In this document: positions 1 to 7,513 of the stretch, piece after piece
Position numbering within the stretch: position 1 is the first letter of the stretch
How the letters are laid out: each line of letters starts with the position of its first letter
Position numbers and translations under genes: made by a program
Notes under the pieces: model-generated
The model's database searches: none
Told to the model about the DNA's origin: nothing
What the model saw: only the letters and a program-made list of their open reading frames with translations
Assembly: GCA_964384625.1 (NCBI GenBank)
Contig: CAYLNH010000057.1
Span: 1 to 31,556 of the forward strand
Direction of reading: 5' to 3'
Source: CAYLNH01 sp964384625
GTDB taxonomy: Bacteria > Verrucomicrobiota > Lentisphaeria > JABSQK01
DNA: 31,556 bases

Positions 1-66
1 CACGGAAAAGACATTGCCTGTCCCAAGATCATCTTAATTCAGCGCCATTCACGGCAGGGCCTACTA

Positions 67-154
67 CAACGCCTTCAGCGTTGAACCGTATCTCCCCCCA
101 TCCTGGGGTAGGCTTCGCCAACCCCAGGCTCAAGACGATCACGCCTTCAGCGTG
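67..154. repeat. Composite REP-like element: three hairpins
   Basis: Three inverted repeats follow one another just downstream of pseudopilin 1. The outer two share the core GCCTTCAGC: CAACGC-CTTCA-GCGTTG (67-83) and CACGC-CTTCA-GCGTG (140-154). Their arms differ (AACGC versus CACGC) but each still pairs perfectly. The central one (102-128) pairs CCTGGGGT with ACCCCAGG, then an A/A mismatch, then GGC/GCC around a 3-nt loop. There is no T-run on either side, so a classical intrinsic terminator is not shown, although the element sits where transcription of the cluster should end. The core resembles dispersed REP-type intergenic palindromes that I associate from memory with planctomycete-group genomes. 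No transposase is visible nearby. Confidence 0.7.
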
Positions 155-187
155 AGGAGTGGCGGCTACAGAATAGCTTAAAACGCT

Positions 188-1243
188 CTAGAAGTTATCG
201 TTGCCAGGCGCCGACAGGCTGTAGATGTCCAATCCGTAACCGCCGAGATTCTCGGCATAGACCGACGTGTCTTTGACGCTCTCGCCGTGGCCGTCCAGGA
301 AGACAATGTTCATCCCGGCGCCCACAATGTCCTGACGGTGCAGCAGTGGGTCGACCTCCGCCGCTCGCCACCAGTCATTGAACTCGTTGCGGGCAGTCGG
401 CGGCGGATGCGATTCCGTCCATTGGTCGGCGAAGGCATTGGTGTGGAAGGAGAAATTGCTGGACCGTGATTCTACCAGCCAGGGGATCTGGTCTTCAGAG
501 AGCTTGCCGTTGCCGAAGGCTTCGGATTTGCGGCTGGCATTCAGCAGCATCTGATTGAACCGGATGCGGCCGGAGGGAATCGTCCACGTTGTTCCCTGTC
601 CAGTCCCCGTGTGTGTTTTGCCGGATGTGAAGTGTGTGTTGCCGGCGTAGCTCGGCCGATCCCAGCCGTCGTACCGGTAAAGGTTCCGATCCTTACTCGA
701 ATCGATCGCATGCAGATCATTGTGCCCGCCGCGCGGATCGGAAGGACACCGAAACAGCGACCAGTCCCCTGTCATGTAGCCCGCGTGCATGAGAAAGTAG
801 ACGAAGTTCAGATGCCAGTTCGTCGTCGTTGGATCGAAACCCGAATGAGCCGCGTAGCCCTCGATCTGGCCGTCGGCCCCGTAGATTGCCTGCGTCGCGG
901 CCGGCGCGCTGCCTTTGAACAGATGCACACCGTTGTGCACTTGAGTCGGAAGCCACTCCGCGTCATTCTCGTCGGCATCCATCAAAACCGCCATCATGAT
1001 CTGCTTCTCGTTGCTCAAGCAAAGGACCTGCCGACTGCGTTCTCGGGCGTTGCTCAATACCGGCAGCAGCATGGCGGCCAGGATCGCGATAATCGCCACC
1101 ACCACCAACAATTCAATCAGCGTGAAACGCAATGAATGCGTTTCCCCTCTCGGCACGGAAGCTTCAGCGAGACGGGTTGCCTGCCAAACCCCGCCCCGGC
1201 AGACCATCAATTCGATGGCCGTGGACCTTGATGCTTGCAGCAT
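188..1243 (-). CDS. Pseudopilin-like protein 1 (prepilin N-terminal methylation domain)
   Basis: This 351-aa protein has a type IV/type II prepilin N-terminus: a hydrophilic leader of about 40 residues, then RFTLIELLVV, a hydrophobic helix ending in AAMLLPVL, and a polar SNARERSR-type continuation. Prepilins are cleaved by a prepilin peptidase before the Phe; the conserved Glu at +5 is present, but -1 is Arg rather than the usual Gly. The C-terminus carries an NIVFLDGHGESV motif like the LFADGH ending of the large PVC pseudopilin families. The frame is open further upstream, but the ATG at 1243 has a strong GGAGG 7 nt before it, so I start there. It is the last gene of the cluster and is separated from the 661-aa gene by 217 nt with its own promoter-like sequence. 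A role in surface glycan capture or secretion is inference only. Confidence 0.88.
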   Translation of the reverse strand: MLQASRSTAIELMVCRGGVWQATRLAEASVPRGETHSLRFTLIELLVVVAIIAILAAMLLPVLSNARERSRQVLCLSNEKQIMMAVLMDADENDAEWLPTQVHNGVHLFKGSAPAATQAIYGADGQIEGYAAHSGFDPTTTNWHLNFVYFLMHAGYMTGDWSLFRCPSDPRGGHNDLHAIDSSKDRNLYRYDGWDRPSYAGNTHFTSGKTHTGTGQGTTWTIPSGRIRFNQMLLNASRKSEAFGNGKLSEDQIPWLVESRSSNFSFHTNAFADQWTESHPPPTARNEFNDWWRAAEVDPLLHRQDIVGAGMNIVFLDGHGESVKDTSVYAENLGGYGLDIYSLSAPGNDNF

Positions 1244-1250
1244 TGCCCGT

Positions 1251-1255
1251 CCTCC
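1251..1255 (-). promoter_or_regulatory. Ribosome binding site of pseudopilin 1 (fixes start at 1243)
   Basis: On the minus strand GGAGG lies 7 nt before the ATG at 1243. No comparable site precedes the upstream in-frame ATGs, so this decides the start. Confidence 0.8.
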
Positions 1256-1264
1256 ATGTTGGGT

Positions 1265-1287
1265 CCGGTTCCGACTCCGAGAACCGG
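1265..1287 (-). other. Short hairpin in the pseudopilin 1 leader
   Basis: CCGGTTC (1265-1271) and GAACCGG (1281-1287) are perfect inverted arms with a 9-nt loop. The right arm overlaps an AACCGGTT octamer (1282-1289) that shares its core with the 14-bp palindrome upstream of the 1306-aa gene. It would lie in the 5' leader if the promoter at 1323-1351 is used. It may be regulatory or a chance pairing in GC-rich DNA. Confidence 0.35.
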
Positions 1288-1322
1288 TTTCACAGCACAT
1301 AACGTCAACCGGATCAGACAGT

Positions 1323-1351
1323 AATATACTTGGATCCGGCTGATTCTGCAA
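1323..1351 (-). promoter_or_regulatory. Candidate promoter of pseudopilin 1
   Basis: On the minus strand TTGCAG (1346-1351) and TATATT (1323-1328) are separated by 17 nt. The -10 matches TATAAT at five of six positions; the -35 matches TTGACA only in its first three. The pair stands out because it lies in the largest coding-free gap inside the cluster and TATATT is an AT-rich island in GC-rich DNA. A 7-bp inverted repeat, CCGGATC (1309-1315) and GATCCGG (1333-1339), brackets the -10 almost symmetrically and could be an operator. Confidence 0.5.
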
Positions 1352-1400
1352 GTCGGCACTGGCGGGGATTCAGGGATCATGCAACAGCATTCGACCATGT

Positions 1401-1440
1401 CCTGACGGGCTGCCGCACGGCTTGCCTGCGGCCTGTCAGG
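1401..1440 (-). terminator. Imperfect hairpin downstream of the 661-aa gene (possible terminator, no T-run)
   Basis: CCTGAC at 1401 pairs with GTCAGG at 1435-1440. The stem continues through GG/CC and CCGC/GCGG with one mismatch and a 3-nt bulge. It starts about 20 nt past the stop codon of the 661-aa gene. No T-rich tract follows on the minus strand, so it may be a weak or factor-assisted terminator, an mRNA 3'-end stabiliser, or simply a palindrome. Confidence 0.4.
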
Positions 1441-1460
1441 ACCGGGCATCCCGCTGCAGT

Positions 1461-3446
1461 TCAACGGCGCCGCTCGACTGCCTGGCGCCGAATACGCACC
1501 TTCTTGCTGGTTCTCGGACTGCGATTTCTGGATCGTTGGATGTTCTGCGGTTGAGGCGTTCGCCGGGATCGGCCGACAACGAGCACCAATGCAACCACAG
1601 CGAGGCCCAGAATGCCGGCGCCGATCGCCGCCAGTGTCGTACTGGTGAGCGATCCTCTGGTTGCTGCATCGGTGTTTGTCTGCGGCGCTGCCGGGGGAGC
1701 AGGCATTGCCGTTGTCGCTGTCGACCAGCGGCCCGACTGTTCCATATGTCGTCGCACCTGTTTGCCCAATGCACCGGCGAGTGCCGGATCGCCTTCGAAC
1801 GCGGCAAGCGGGATCACCGGTGTCAACCGGTTCCGGAGCAGGAATTCCGCGGCGGAGTAATTCGCGCCGTCGGGCTGCTGCAGGCCGTCCGGCGGCAGGC
1901 GGACATAGATCGGCAACTCGGGGTCGAGCCAGCGTGCGAGGGCGAATTCGGCGAGTCCGCCGCGATCGAACACAAAGCGTCGCTGTTCCTTCGACCACGC
2001 GACCGACGTGTATACCGAAGCCAGCGGCCACGTCAGGTCCGACGCACCATCAGCGACGAAGAAGACGTTGGCCCCGAACTCCTTCGTTGCTTCGTGCGTC
2101 TCAAGTTCCCGGCGCAGACGCGCCGTAAGCCGGCCGTCGGTCGGATGCGTCCCCAGCCCGCGAAGCAGGAACCCCCGCGCCTTCCAACCATGTGCGCCGA
2201 CGGCATAGATATAGGTCCACCGGACAGTATCAAAGCAGGCGAAGGGATCGAACGAAGTGGTCGTGGTGCGATCCCAGGCGACCGGGGTCTGCGCGGCTCT
2301 CGGCCAGGCCTCGACCGCCGTGGCAATGTCATTCTCGGCCAGTCGCGCGACGAACTTCTTGACACCGCGGTCGGCGGCTTCCGGCAGGATGTGCCAGTTC
2401 ATCACCCAGCCGGTTGACGGGTCGTACCGCGGCAAATCGGTGAGAAAAACCGTCCGCGCGCCGATGGTGCGGGCAAGTACCGCAACGCGATTGGCGAGCT
2501 GGACGCCGCCGCCGGCGCGATCAATGCGCCGTGCGGCCGGCAGTCCCAGCGGCGAGTCGTCGGTCGGCTTGGCGCCGGCAGGCACGAGTGAAACCTTGAT
2601 CACGGGACGATGGTCCCCGCGCGGAACAGTCTTCTTGGATGCGGTGATCGGTTGGCAACGACGCTTGTACGGCGCCATCGCAGCGTGCCAGTCGTCCCCG
2701 CGGCTGAAGGTGACGGCGAGGGAAACAGTGTCCGCACCGCCCGGCGGCACGGTCATGTCGCACGCCAGCGACAGTTCGTAGCGGCCGTTGTCCAGGCATT
2801 TCCAGGTGGCCAGCGACCCGCGTGGCGCCGGCGGCGCCTCGGTTGACGGAGCAGTCTTCCCGGAGAGCGCCGGAGGCGGCGCGGGCGCCGGCCGATCGTA
2901 CCACGTGAGACCAAGCACAAAGCCCTTGCCAATCGCGTAGCTGCCGGCGAGACCGGAGTTCGACGGATACAGCAGATCCCGCTTGGACGCCGTGACCAGG
3001 GCCCCGCGGGGTGTGCCGTCGAAGTCAACCACCAGTCCGGAAAACACCATCGGGCCGACGGCCCGGTCGGTGTCGTTGATCACCTGGGACTCGATGAAGA
3101 GCGTCTCGCCGGCGAACCGATAGCTGTGCTGCACACGCAGCGGACCGTTACCGTGGGTCGCGACGAGAGCCTTGCCGGCACCGGAAGATGCGGTTCGGGT
3201 GCCGCCGATGTCTTCCGACGCCTTGTCCCCGCCGACGTTGACCGCCGCGTGCCAGTCGCCGGTCAGCACGGTCCGATCGCCGAGGGTTACCTGCTCCAGG
3301 CCGTCGGCAGTAATCGAAAAGACAAACCCGGACGGCGTGCGATGGGTCAATGTCGCACCCGGTTCGGCAGCGTTCACGGAATGAAACACTGCGCCGCTCG
3401 CCAGTGCCGCCGCAACTAAACATGTGAGGGCATATCTCATTTCCAT
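1461..3446 (-). CDS. Secreted, C-terminally membrane-tethered protein; altered paralogue of the 565-aa protein
   Basis: This 661-aa protein of unknown function has a signal peptide (MRYALTCLVAAALASG..., ending near VNA) and, near the C-terminus, a hydrophobic helix (LAAIGAGILGLAVVALVLVV) followed by a very basic tail, so it is probably anchored with the tail inside. It is a paralogue of the gene just upstream. Both begin the mature region with F(S/T)IT-DGL--V-LGDR, both have DW(H/R)AA followed by DHRPI, and both end with an R(I/L)TP segment before a final helix. Where the 565-aa protein has FYLDCLG this one has FLLRGLG, placing Arg429 at the position of a likely catalytic Asp431. The start codons overlap the upstream stop: ATG at 3446, or ATG at 3440 giving an ATGA overlap. 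A GGAGG precedes both, so either is possible. It may bind glycan rather than hydrolyse it. Confidence 0.8.
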   Translation of the reverse strand: MEMRYALTCLVAAALASGAVFHSVNAAEPGATLTHRTPSGFVFSITADGLEQVTLGDRTVLTGDWHAAVNVGGDKASEDIGGTRTASSGAGKALVATHGNGPLRVQHSYRFAGETLFIESQVINDTDRAVGPMVFSGLVVDFDGTPRGALVTASKRDLLYPSNSGLAGSYAIGKGFVLGLTWYDRPAPAPPPALSGKTAPSTEAPPAPRGSLATWKCLDNGRYELSLACDMTVPPGGADTVSLAVTFSRGDDWHAAMAPYKRRCQPITASKKTVPRGDHRPVIKVSLVPAGAKPTDDSPLGLPAARRIDRAGGGVQLANRVAVLARTIGARTVFLTDLPRYDPSTGWVMNWHILPEAADRGVKKFVARLAENDIATAVEAWPRAAQTPVAWDRTTTTSFDPFACFDTVRWTYIYAVGAHGWKARGFLLRGLGTHPTDGRLTARLRRELETHEATKEFGANVFFVADGASDLTWPLASVYTSVAWSKEQRRFVFDRGGLAEFALARWLDPELPIYVRLPPDGLQQPDGANYSAAEFLLRNRLTPVIPLAAFEGDPALAGALGKQVRRHMEQSGRWSTATTAMPAPPAAPQTNTDAATRGSLTSTTLAAIGAGILGLAVVALVLVVGRSRRTPQPQNIQRSRNRSPRTSKKVRIRRQAVERRR

Positions 3447-5134
3447 TGCCCCTCCGTTGTAAGGTGTTTCTCGACCAGCGCCGCAATCCCATCGGCAATC
3501 TTGCGGTTGTTGCGGACCTTATAGTCCTCCACCAGCGGCGTGATGCGGTGCTGCAGCATCCACTCGACGACCGGAAGGTACTGCTCGGCGGGGACGGCAA
3601 GTTTGCCGATAAAGGTTGCCTTGGGATACACCCACTGCATCCGCTCGATGTCCCCGGGCTTCGTCCACATGAAGTGCGCAACCCTGTTCTTCGCGTCCCA
3701 TTTGTGACAGTGCAGGTAGACGCCGGTCAGCGCCAGGAACGCGTCGGAGGCGTACTCAGAATACGTCTGCACGCGCGGCCCGAGCACTTCGCGGTAGCGC
3801 TGCATCCGCTTGAAGTCGTCAACGCCGTTGAGACCGAGGCAGTCGAGATAGAAATGCGCCGCGCCGAGGTCGACGAGGTCTTCCATCCGCCCGGCCGCTC
3901 TGTTCAGTGCGGTCGGGTCATCAACGTGCTGGCGCAGCGCCCAGTCCCGCGTGAGATCACGCGGGACGGCGATCGAGGCCGGCCGGGCGGTGGCGCCCAG
4001 CCACATCCCCTTCTCCTTCAGCATCGCCGCCAGCCGGGGGAAGTTCTCCTTGTTCTCCGGCGGCAGCACATCGCAGTCGGGGCGATACATGCACTCGCGC
4101 GCGTGCGAGCCCTGCTGCCCCCAGACAAGCAGGCCCTGGATCTTTGCCCGCAGCATCGACGGCGTCCAGTACTTGACCAGATGCCTGGTCTTTTCCAGTG
4201 AGTGGATCATCCGGTGGTCGTGCATGGCGTATGGGTTTTTCGGACTCGCGTATTTCGGCGCCTTCGACATCACCATCTGCATGATCGGCCGATGATCGGC
4301 CTCCTCGTATTGCGGCGTTTTGCCGAAACGCGCATGGATCACGTCGCGGTAGTGGCCGAGCGCCGCGCGCCAGTCGGCTGTGGGAGTGACGCGGATGCCG
4401 ACCGTCACGGTTCGGGCCGAGCCGGGGCGGACACGGACGCCGACCCAGATCCTCGCGCGCTGCGGGTTCGTTTCTTTGTCGGTGGCGAGGCCGCCCTGGC
4501 GGCCGGCCCACCACGCGCTGGCATGGTAGCGGCCGACGTCGTCGGGCGAAATGCCGATCGCATGCGTCTTCGAAACGCACCACGCTGCGAAGGTGCGCCG
4601 GCTGTGCCGCACGCGCGGCAGGATGCCGAACTGCTGAGTGACGGCCCCGCGGGCGAAGTCCGGCGTCTCGATCACAATGTAAGGGACCGTCGCCGTTCGG
4701 TGGCGATTCTCGAGACGCACTTTGACAATGACATCTTCGCCGTTGAGCGTGTAGCGGTAGCGCGCCGTTGCGGCGTCAAAGGTGTGAACCACTTCGGCCT
4801 CGTGATCCGAGGTGACGGTGATCGATTTGCGGCGCACGGGCAGGCTTGGCCCGACGCGCAGGAATCGATCCGCCTTGAAGCAGGGCCGGCACTCCAGCCG
4901 CCCGCCGGCGACCTGTCTATCGCCGAGGTCGACCCGCGACAGTCCGTCTTCGGTGATCGTGAAGACCGGACCGTTGTCGGGCGCGGCGTATTTGAGCACC
5001 TTCTGGCCGGCAACTGCCGGTGGCGCGCACACAGCGGCAACGGTACAAACCGCGGCCAGAGCCCCGCAGGCTCCCGTGCGCCGCGCGATTGCGCCCGGCA
5101 AACGGCCGACAAAAAATCGGATTGCATTCAGCAT
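3437..5134 (-). CDS. Secreted TIM-barrel glycosidase-like protein, function unknown
   Basis: The 565-aa product has a long signal sequence (basic start, hydrophobic stretch, cleavage near AVA-GQK). The first half looks like a beta-sandwich (ITEDGLSRVDLGDR near residue 55). The second half has the feel of a (beta/alpha)8 glycosidase: QGLLVWGQQGSH, a KEKGMWLGATARPA strand, then AAHFYLDCLG and RVQTYSEYASD. Asp431 in FYLD and Glu460 in YSEY are the candidate catalytic residues, by analogy with YxD and E at barrel strand ends in clan GH-D or GH13-like enzymes. I do not recognise the exact family. The ATG at 5134 is chosen because the signal peptide begins there and it overlaps the upstream stop by 7 nt, suggesting translational coupling; a longer in-frame extension upstream would bury the signal peptide. 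Confidence 0.8.
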   Translation of the reverse strand: MLNAIRFFVGRLPGAIARRTGACGALAAVCTVAAVCAPPAVAGQKVLKYAAPDNGPVFTITEDGLSRVDLGDRQVAGGRLECRPCFKADRFLRVGPSLPVRRKSITVTSDHEAEVVHTFDAATARYRYTLNGEDVIVKVRLENRHRTATVPYIVIETPDFARGAVTQQFGILPRVRHSRRTFAAWCVSKTHAIGISPDDVGRYHASAWWAGRQGGLATDKETNPQRARIWVGVRVRPGSARTVTVGIRVTPTADWRAALGHYRDVIHARFGKTPQYEEADHRPIMQMVMSKAPKYASPKNPYAMHDHRMIHSLEKTRHLVKYWTPSMLRAKIQGLLVWGQQGSHARECMYRPDCDVLPPENKENFPRLAAMLKEKGMWLGATARPASIAVPRDLTRDWALRQHVDDPTALNRAAGRMEDLVDLGAAHFYLDCLGLNGVDDFKRMQRYREVLGPRVQTYSEYASDAFLALTGVYLHCHKWDAKNRVAHFMWTKPGDIERMQWVYPKATFIGKLAVPAEQYLPVVEWMLQHRITPLVEDYKVRNNRKIADGIAALVEKHLTTEGQWK

Positions 5135-7509
5135 TGTTGGGTGTTCTCCTCGAGTTCGCGCGATGCCGCTGCTGAGTCCAGCGGGCGCCGCAGTGATGTT
5201 CCCAGATTCGTCGTCCCCCGGCTGGTGAACCGCAGGTGCAGCCACGCCCCATCGATTCGTTTATCCGTGACGTCGCTGAATTCCTCGGCGGCGCTCAGGT
5301 AGCACCGCGGCAGCGAGATCACCCGGTCGAGCACGCGGCCCTCGGCTTCGGTGATCTGCAGCACAGTCAGGACCCCCTGCTCGACACGGACCGTGACGCG
5401 CCCGCCGAGGTGGACCGGCAATTCGAAACCAAAGGCCTGCCAGCCCGCCGGGATGCCGGGCAGCAGGACAATCTCTTCATTCCTCGCATACACCAGCATG
5501 CGCGTCAACGCCCGGACATAGGCGCCCGCAGCGGTGTTGAACCACGGATGATGCACGTCGGTCAGATCGGTCCTGGCGCTTTCGTTCAAGGCGCCGAAAT
5601 CCATCAGCGTCGTCAGGGCTTTCCGCAAATTGTCCATCGCTTTCTCCGGCAGCTGCTGCATGGCTGCACTGTGTGCCGCCTGCAGGGGGCCCCAACTCCA
5701 AAACGGCAGGTGTTGGGCTTCGCCGGAGACGTTAGTCTTGCCGTCCTCCATCTGGCTCTCCGGCGCAAAACGCTTGCGATACTCATCGCGCCAGGCGCGG
5801 ACCTCGGTGTCGACATCCAGGTCGCCCGCCGGGACATCGGACAGTTCGTAATCGATCCACACCGATGCCGGGTTGTCCGCCGTGGTCGCGCCGGACTCAC
5901 GGTCCAAGCTGCCGCCGCCGCAAAGGTGATCGGCCAGCCGCAAGGTCATGGCGCCCGCCCGTTCCCATTCCGAAAGCTCGGCTTCGTTGATCTCCAAGCG
6001 TTTGGCTGTCTCGGCGGCAACCTGGAAGATGCGCGCCGCTCCGCAAGTGGCAAACGGCCCGTCCTGCACCGGATAGAAGGTCTCGTTCACATCGACCAGC
6101 CAGGTCAGCATGATGTTGTTGCCCGGCAATTCGATCAGCAGCCAGCGCCGGAAAAACTCCGCACTCTCCCGGAAAATCGGATAATACCGCCGCCAGATGT
6201 CCTCCTGATCAACCTGGCGACAGTACTCGTACAGGTAGTTGACGATCACGCCGATGGTGAAGAACTCGTAATACTGCGTCGCATTGCGATCGGCAATCTG
6301 CGATCCCGGCTCCACCGCTGACGGCACGTAACGGGCGCCGCGGCCGCCGGTCATCATCGTCGAAAACGGCAGGATCGCCCGCCGCCATTCGGCCGTCCGC
6401 GTCGGCATGTCCATGATGCCCAGGCGCATCAGGCCCTCAGTCGGAAAGCGTTCGTCCCAGAAGTATGGCGCGCCCCAACTGGTGTTGAATGGGTTCGCCG
6501 GCGACGACCACTGCGTGTACGAACACCGCATGGTGTACAACTGCGTATCCAATACCGCGCGCAGTTCTTCCTCATCGGGCGGGAGTTCGAGTTTCACCTG
6601 GTCGAACCACTGCTGCCAGGCCTGCGTATGCGATTGCAGGACCCCCTGAAAGCCGGCGTCCGCGAACTCGGCAAGGACCTCCCTGGTGATCTGCACATAA
6701 TCCGCCGGCGTCCACGAGTCCAGCCGTCTTTGGTTGTCGGCATGCACCTCTTTGACCGCGTCAGTCATCCATCCGGCGTGCGGGATAGCCAGAATCTGTG
6801 GGTGGTCGCCCAAATCATCGACCAGACTGAGACAGACCGTCACCACGTTGGTCGCGGGCAAATCAAATTCGAGTTCCAAACGGTTCCCAACGTTCAAAGC
6901 GGTTGCGTCGGTGTCGGCAAACAACGTCGCCCTGCCCCGGTACATCCACATGCCGTCGGCCTCGGTGTCAGCGCTGATGCCGTTGGCAAACGGCTCATTC
7001 GGTGTCCACCGCACGCGAAACGGCAAATCGTCGGTGCCCACGTGACAAAGTGTGTACACCGCATTCATGCTTCGATTGACCGCTTCCGGTAGGTTCTTAT
7101 ACTCCCGGTGGAAGACAATCAGGTTTGTCTCCAGATGGACAAAGCTGATCGTCCGTTCGATCACGTCGCCGCGTTGAATCTCGGTCTCGACATAGCCCTC
7201 CCTGGGATGCAGTTGCTGCCGCCAATGAGTCACCGCCGGCAGTTCGGTTTCACCACGCAACTGCAGGTCGACGAATCCCCATTCAAACAGATTGCTGTTA
7301 TACCGGTCGTAGCGGCGGTCATGCCGGCGGCCGCTCCAGCTGATCCGCGGCGGCGGATGACTGCCCCAGATGTGGTCGAAATCGTGCATCATGCCGCGGG
7401 CATCGACGCACAGCTTCAATTCGTCATTCCCGATCAACGGCAGGATCCGGCGCGAATCATCCGGCAGGTGATCCGCCTGGACTTCGTGATATCCGTTGCG
7501 TGTGATCAA
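5128..7509 (-). CDS. Six-hairpin glycoside hydrolase, GH95/GH65-like
   Basis: The 793-aa protein has the plan of clan GH-L/GH95 enzymes: an N-terminal beta-sandwich (to about residue 270), an (alpha/alpha)6 catalytic barrel (about 300-700) and a C-terminal beta-domain (PGIPAGWQAFGFELPVHLGG). Barrel landmarks include TSWGAPYFWDERFPTEGLMR, ATQYYEFFTIGVIVNYLYEY and LTWLVDVNETFYPVQDGPF. Glu476 in DVNET is the best candidate general acid, at the place of SPE in GH95 or GPDEYH in GH65. No signal peptide is seen, so it is probably cytoplasmic and would act on imported oligosaccharides. GH95 members are mostly alpha-L-fucosidases or galactosidases, but the family assignment is not certain enough to name a substrate. 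The start codon is TTG, backed by TGGAG 7 nt upstream and by a 4-nt gap from the previous stop. Confidence 0.78.
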   Translation of the reverse strand: MITRNGYHEVQADHLPDDSRRILPLIGNDELKLCVDARGMMHDFDHIWGSHPPPRISWSGRRHDRRYDRYNSNLFEWGFVDLQLRGETELPAVTHWRQQLHPREGYVETEIQRGDVIERTISFVHLETNLIVFHREYKNLPEAVNRSMNAVYTLCHVGTDDLPFRVRWTPNEPFANGISADTEADGMWMYRGRATLFADTDATALNVGNRLELEFDLPATNVVTVCLSLVDDLGDHPQILAIPHAGWMTDAVKEVHADNQRRLDSWTPADYVQITREVLAEFADAGFQGVLQSHTQAWQQWFDQVKLELPPDEEELRAVLDTQLYTMRCSYTQWSSPANPFNTSWGAPYFWDERFPTEGLMRLGIMDMPTRTAEWRRAILPFSTMMTGGRGARYVPSAVEPGSQIADRNATQYYEFFTIGVIVNYLYEYCRQVDQEDIWRRYYPIFRESAEFFRRWLLIELPGNNIMLTWLVDVNETFYPVQDGPFATCGAARIFQVAAETAKRLEINEAELSEWERAGAMTLRLADHLCGGGSLDRESGATTADNPASVWIDYELSDVPAGDLDVDTEVRAWRDEYRKRFAPESQMEDGKTNVSGEAQHLPFWSWGPLQAAHSAAMQQLPEKAMDNLRKALTTLMDFGALNESARTDLTDVHHPWFNTAAGAYVRALTRMLVYARNEEIVLLPGIPAGWQAFGFELPVHLGGRVTVRVEQGVLTVLQITEAEGRVLDRVISLPRCYLSAAEEFSDVTDKRIDGAWLHLRFTSRGTTNLGTSLRRPLDSAAASRELEENTQQC

Positions 7510-7513
7510 TGGT

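Noticed and set aside
1436..1554. Extra small genes in the gaps around 1244-1460 and 21197-21349
   Set aside because: Open frames there merely extend from neighbouring genes in other frames and have no ribosome binding site or recognisable protein character.
4985..5245. Longer N-terminal version of the 565-aa protein starting at 5245
   Set aside because: The extra 37 residues are low-quality sequence overlapping the end of the 793-aa gene, and they would bury the clear signal peptide that begins at 5134.
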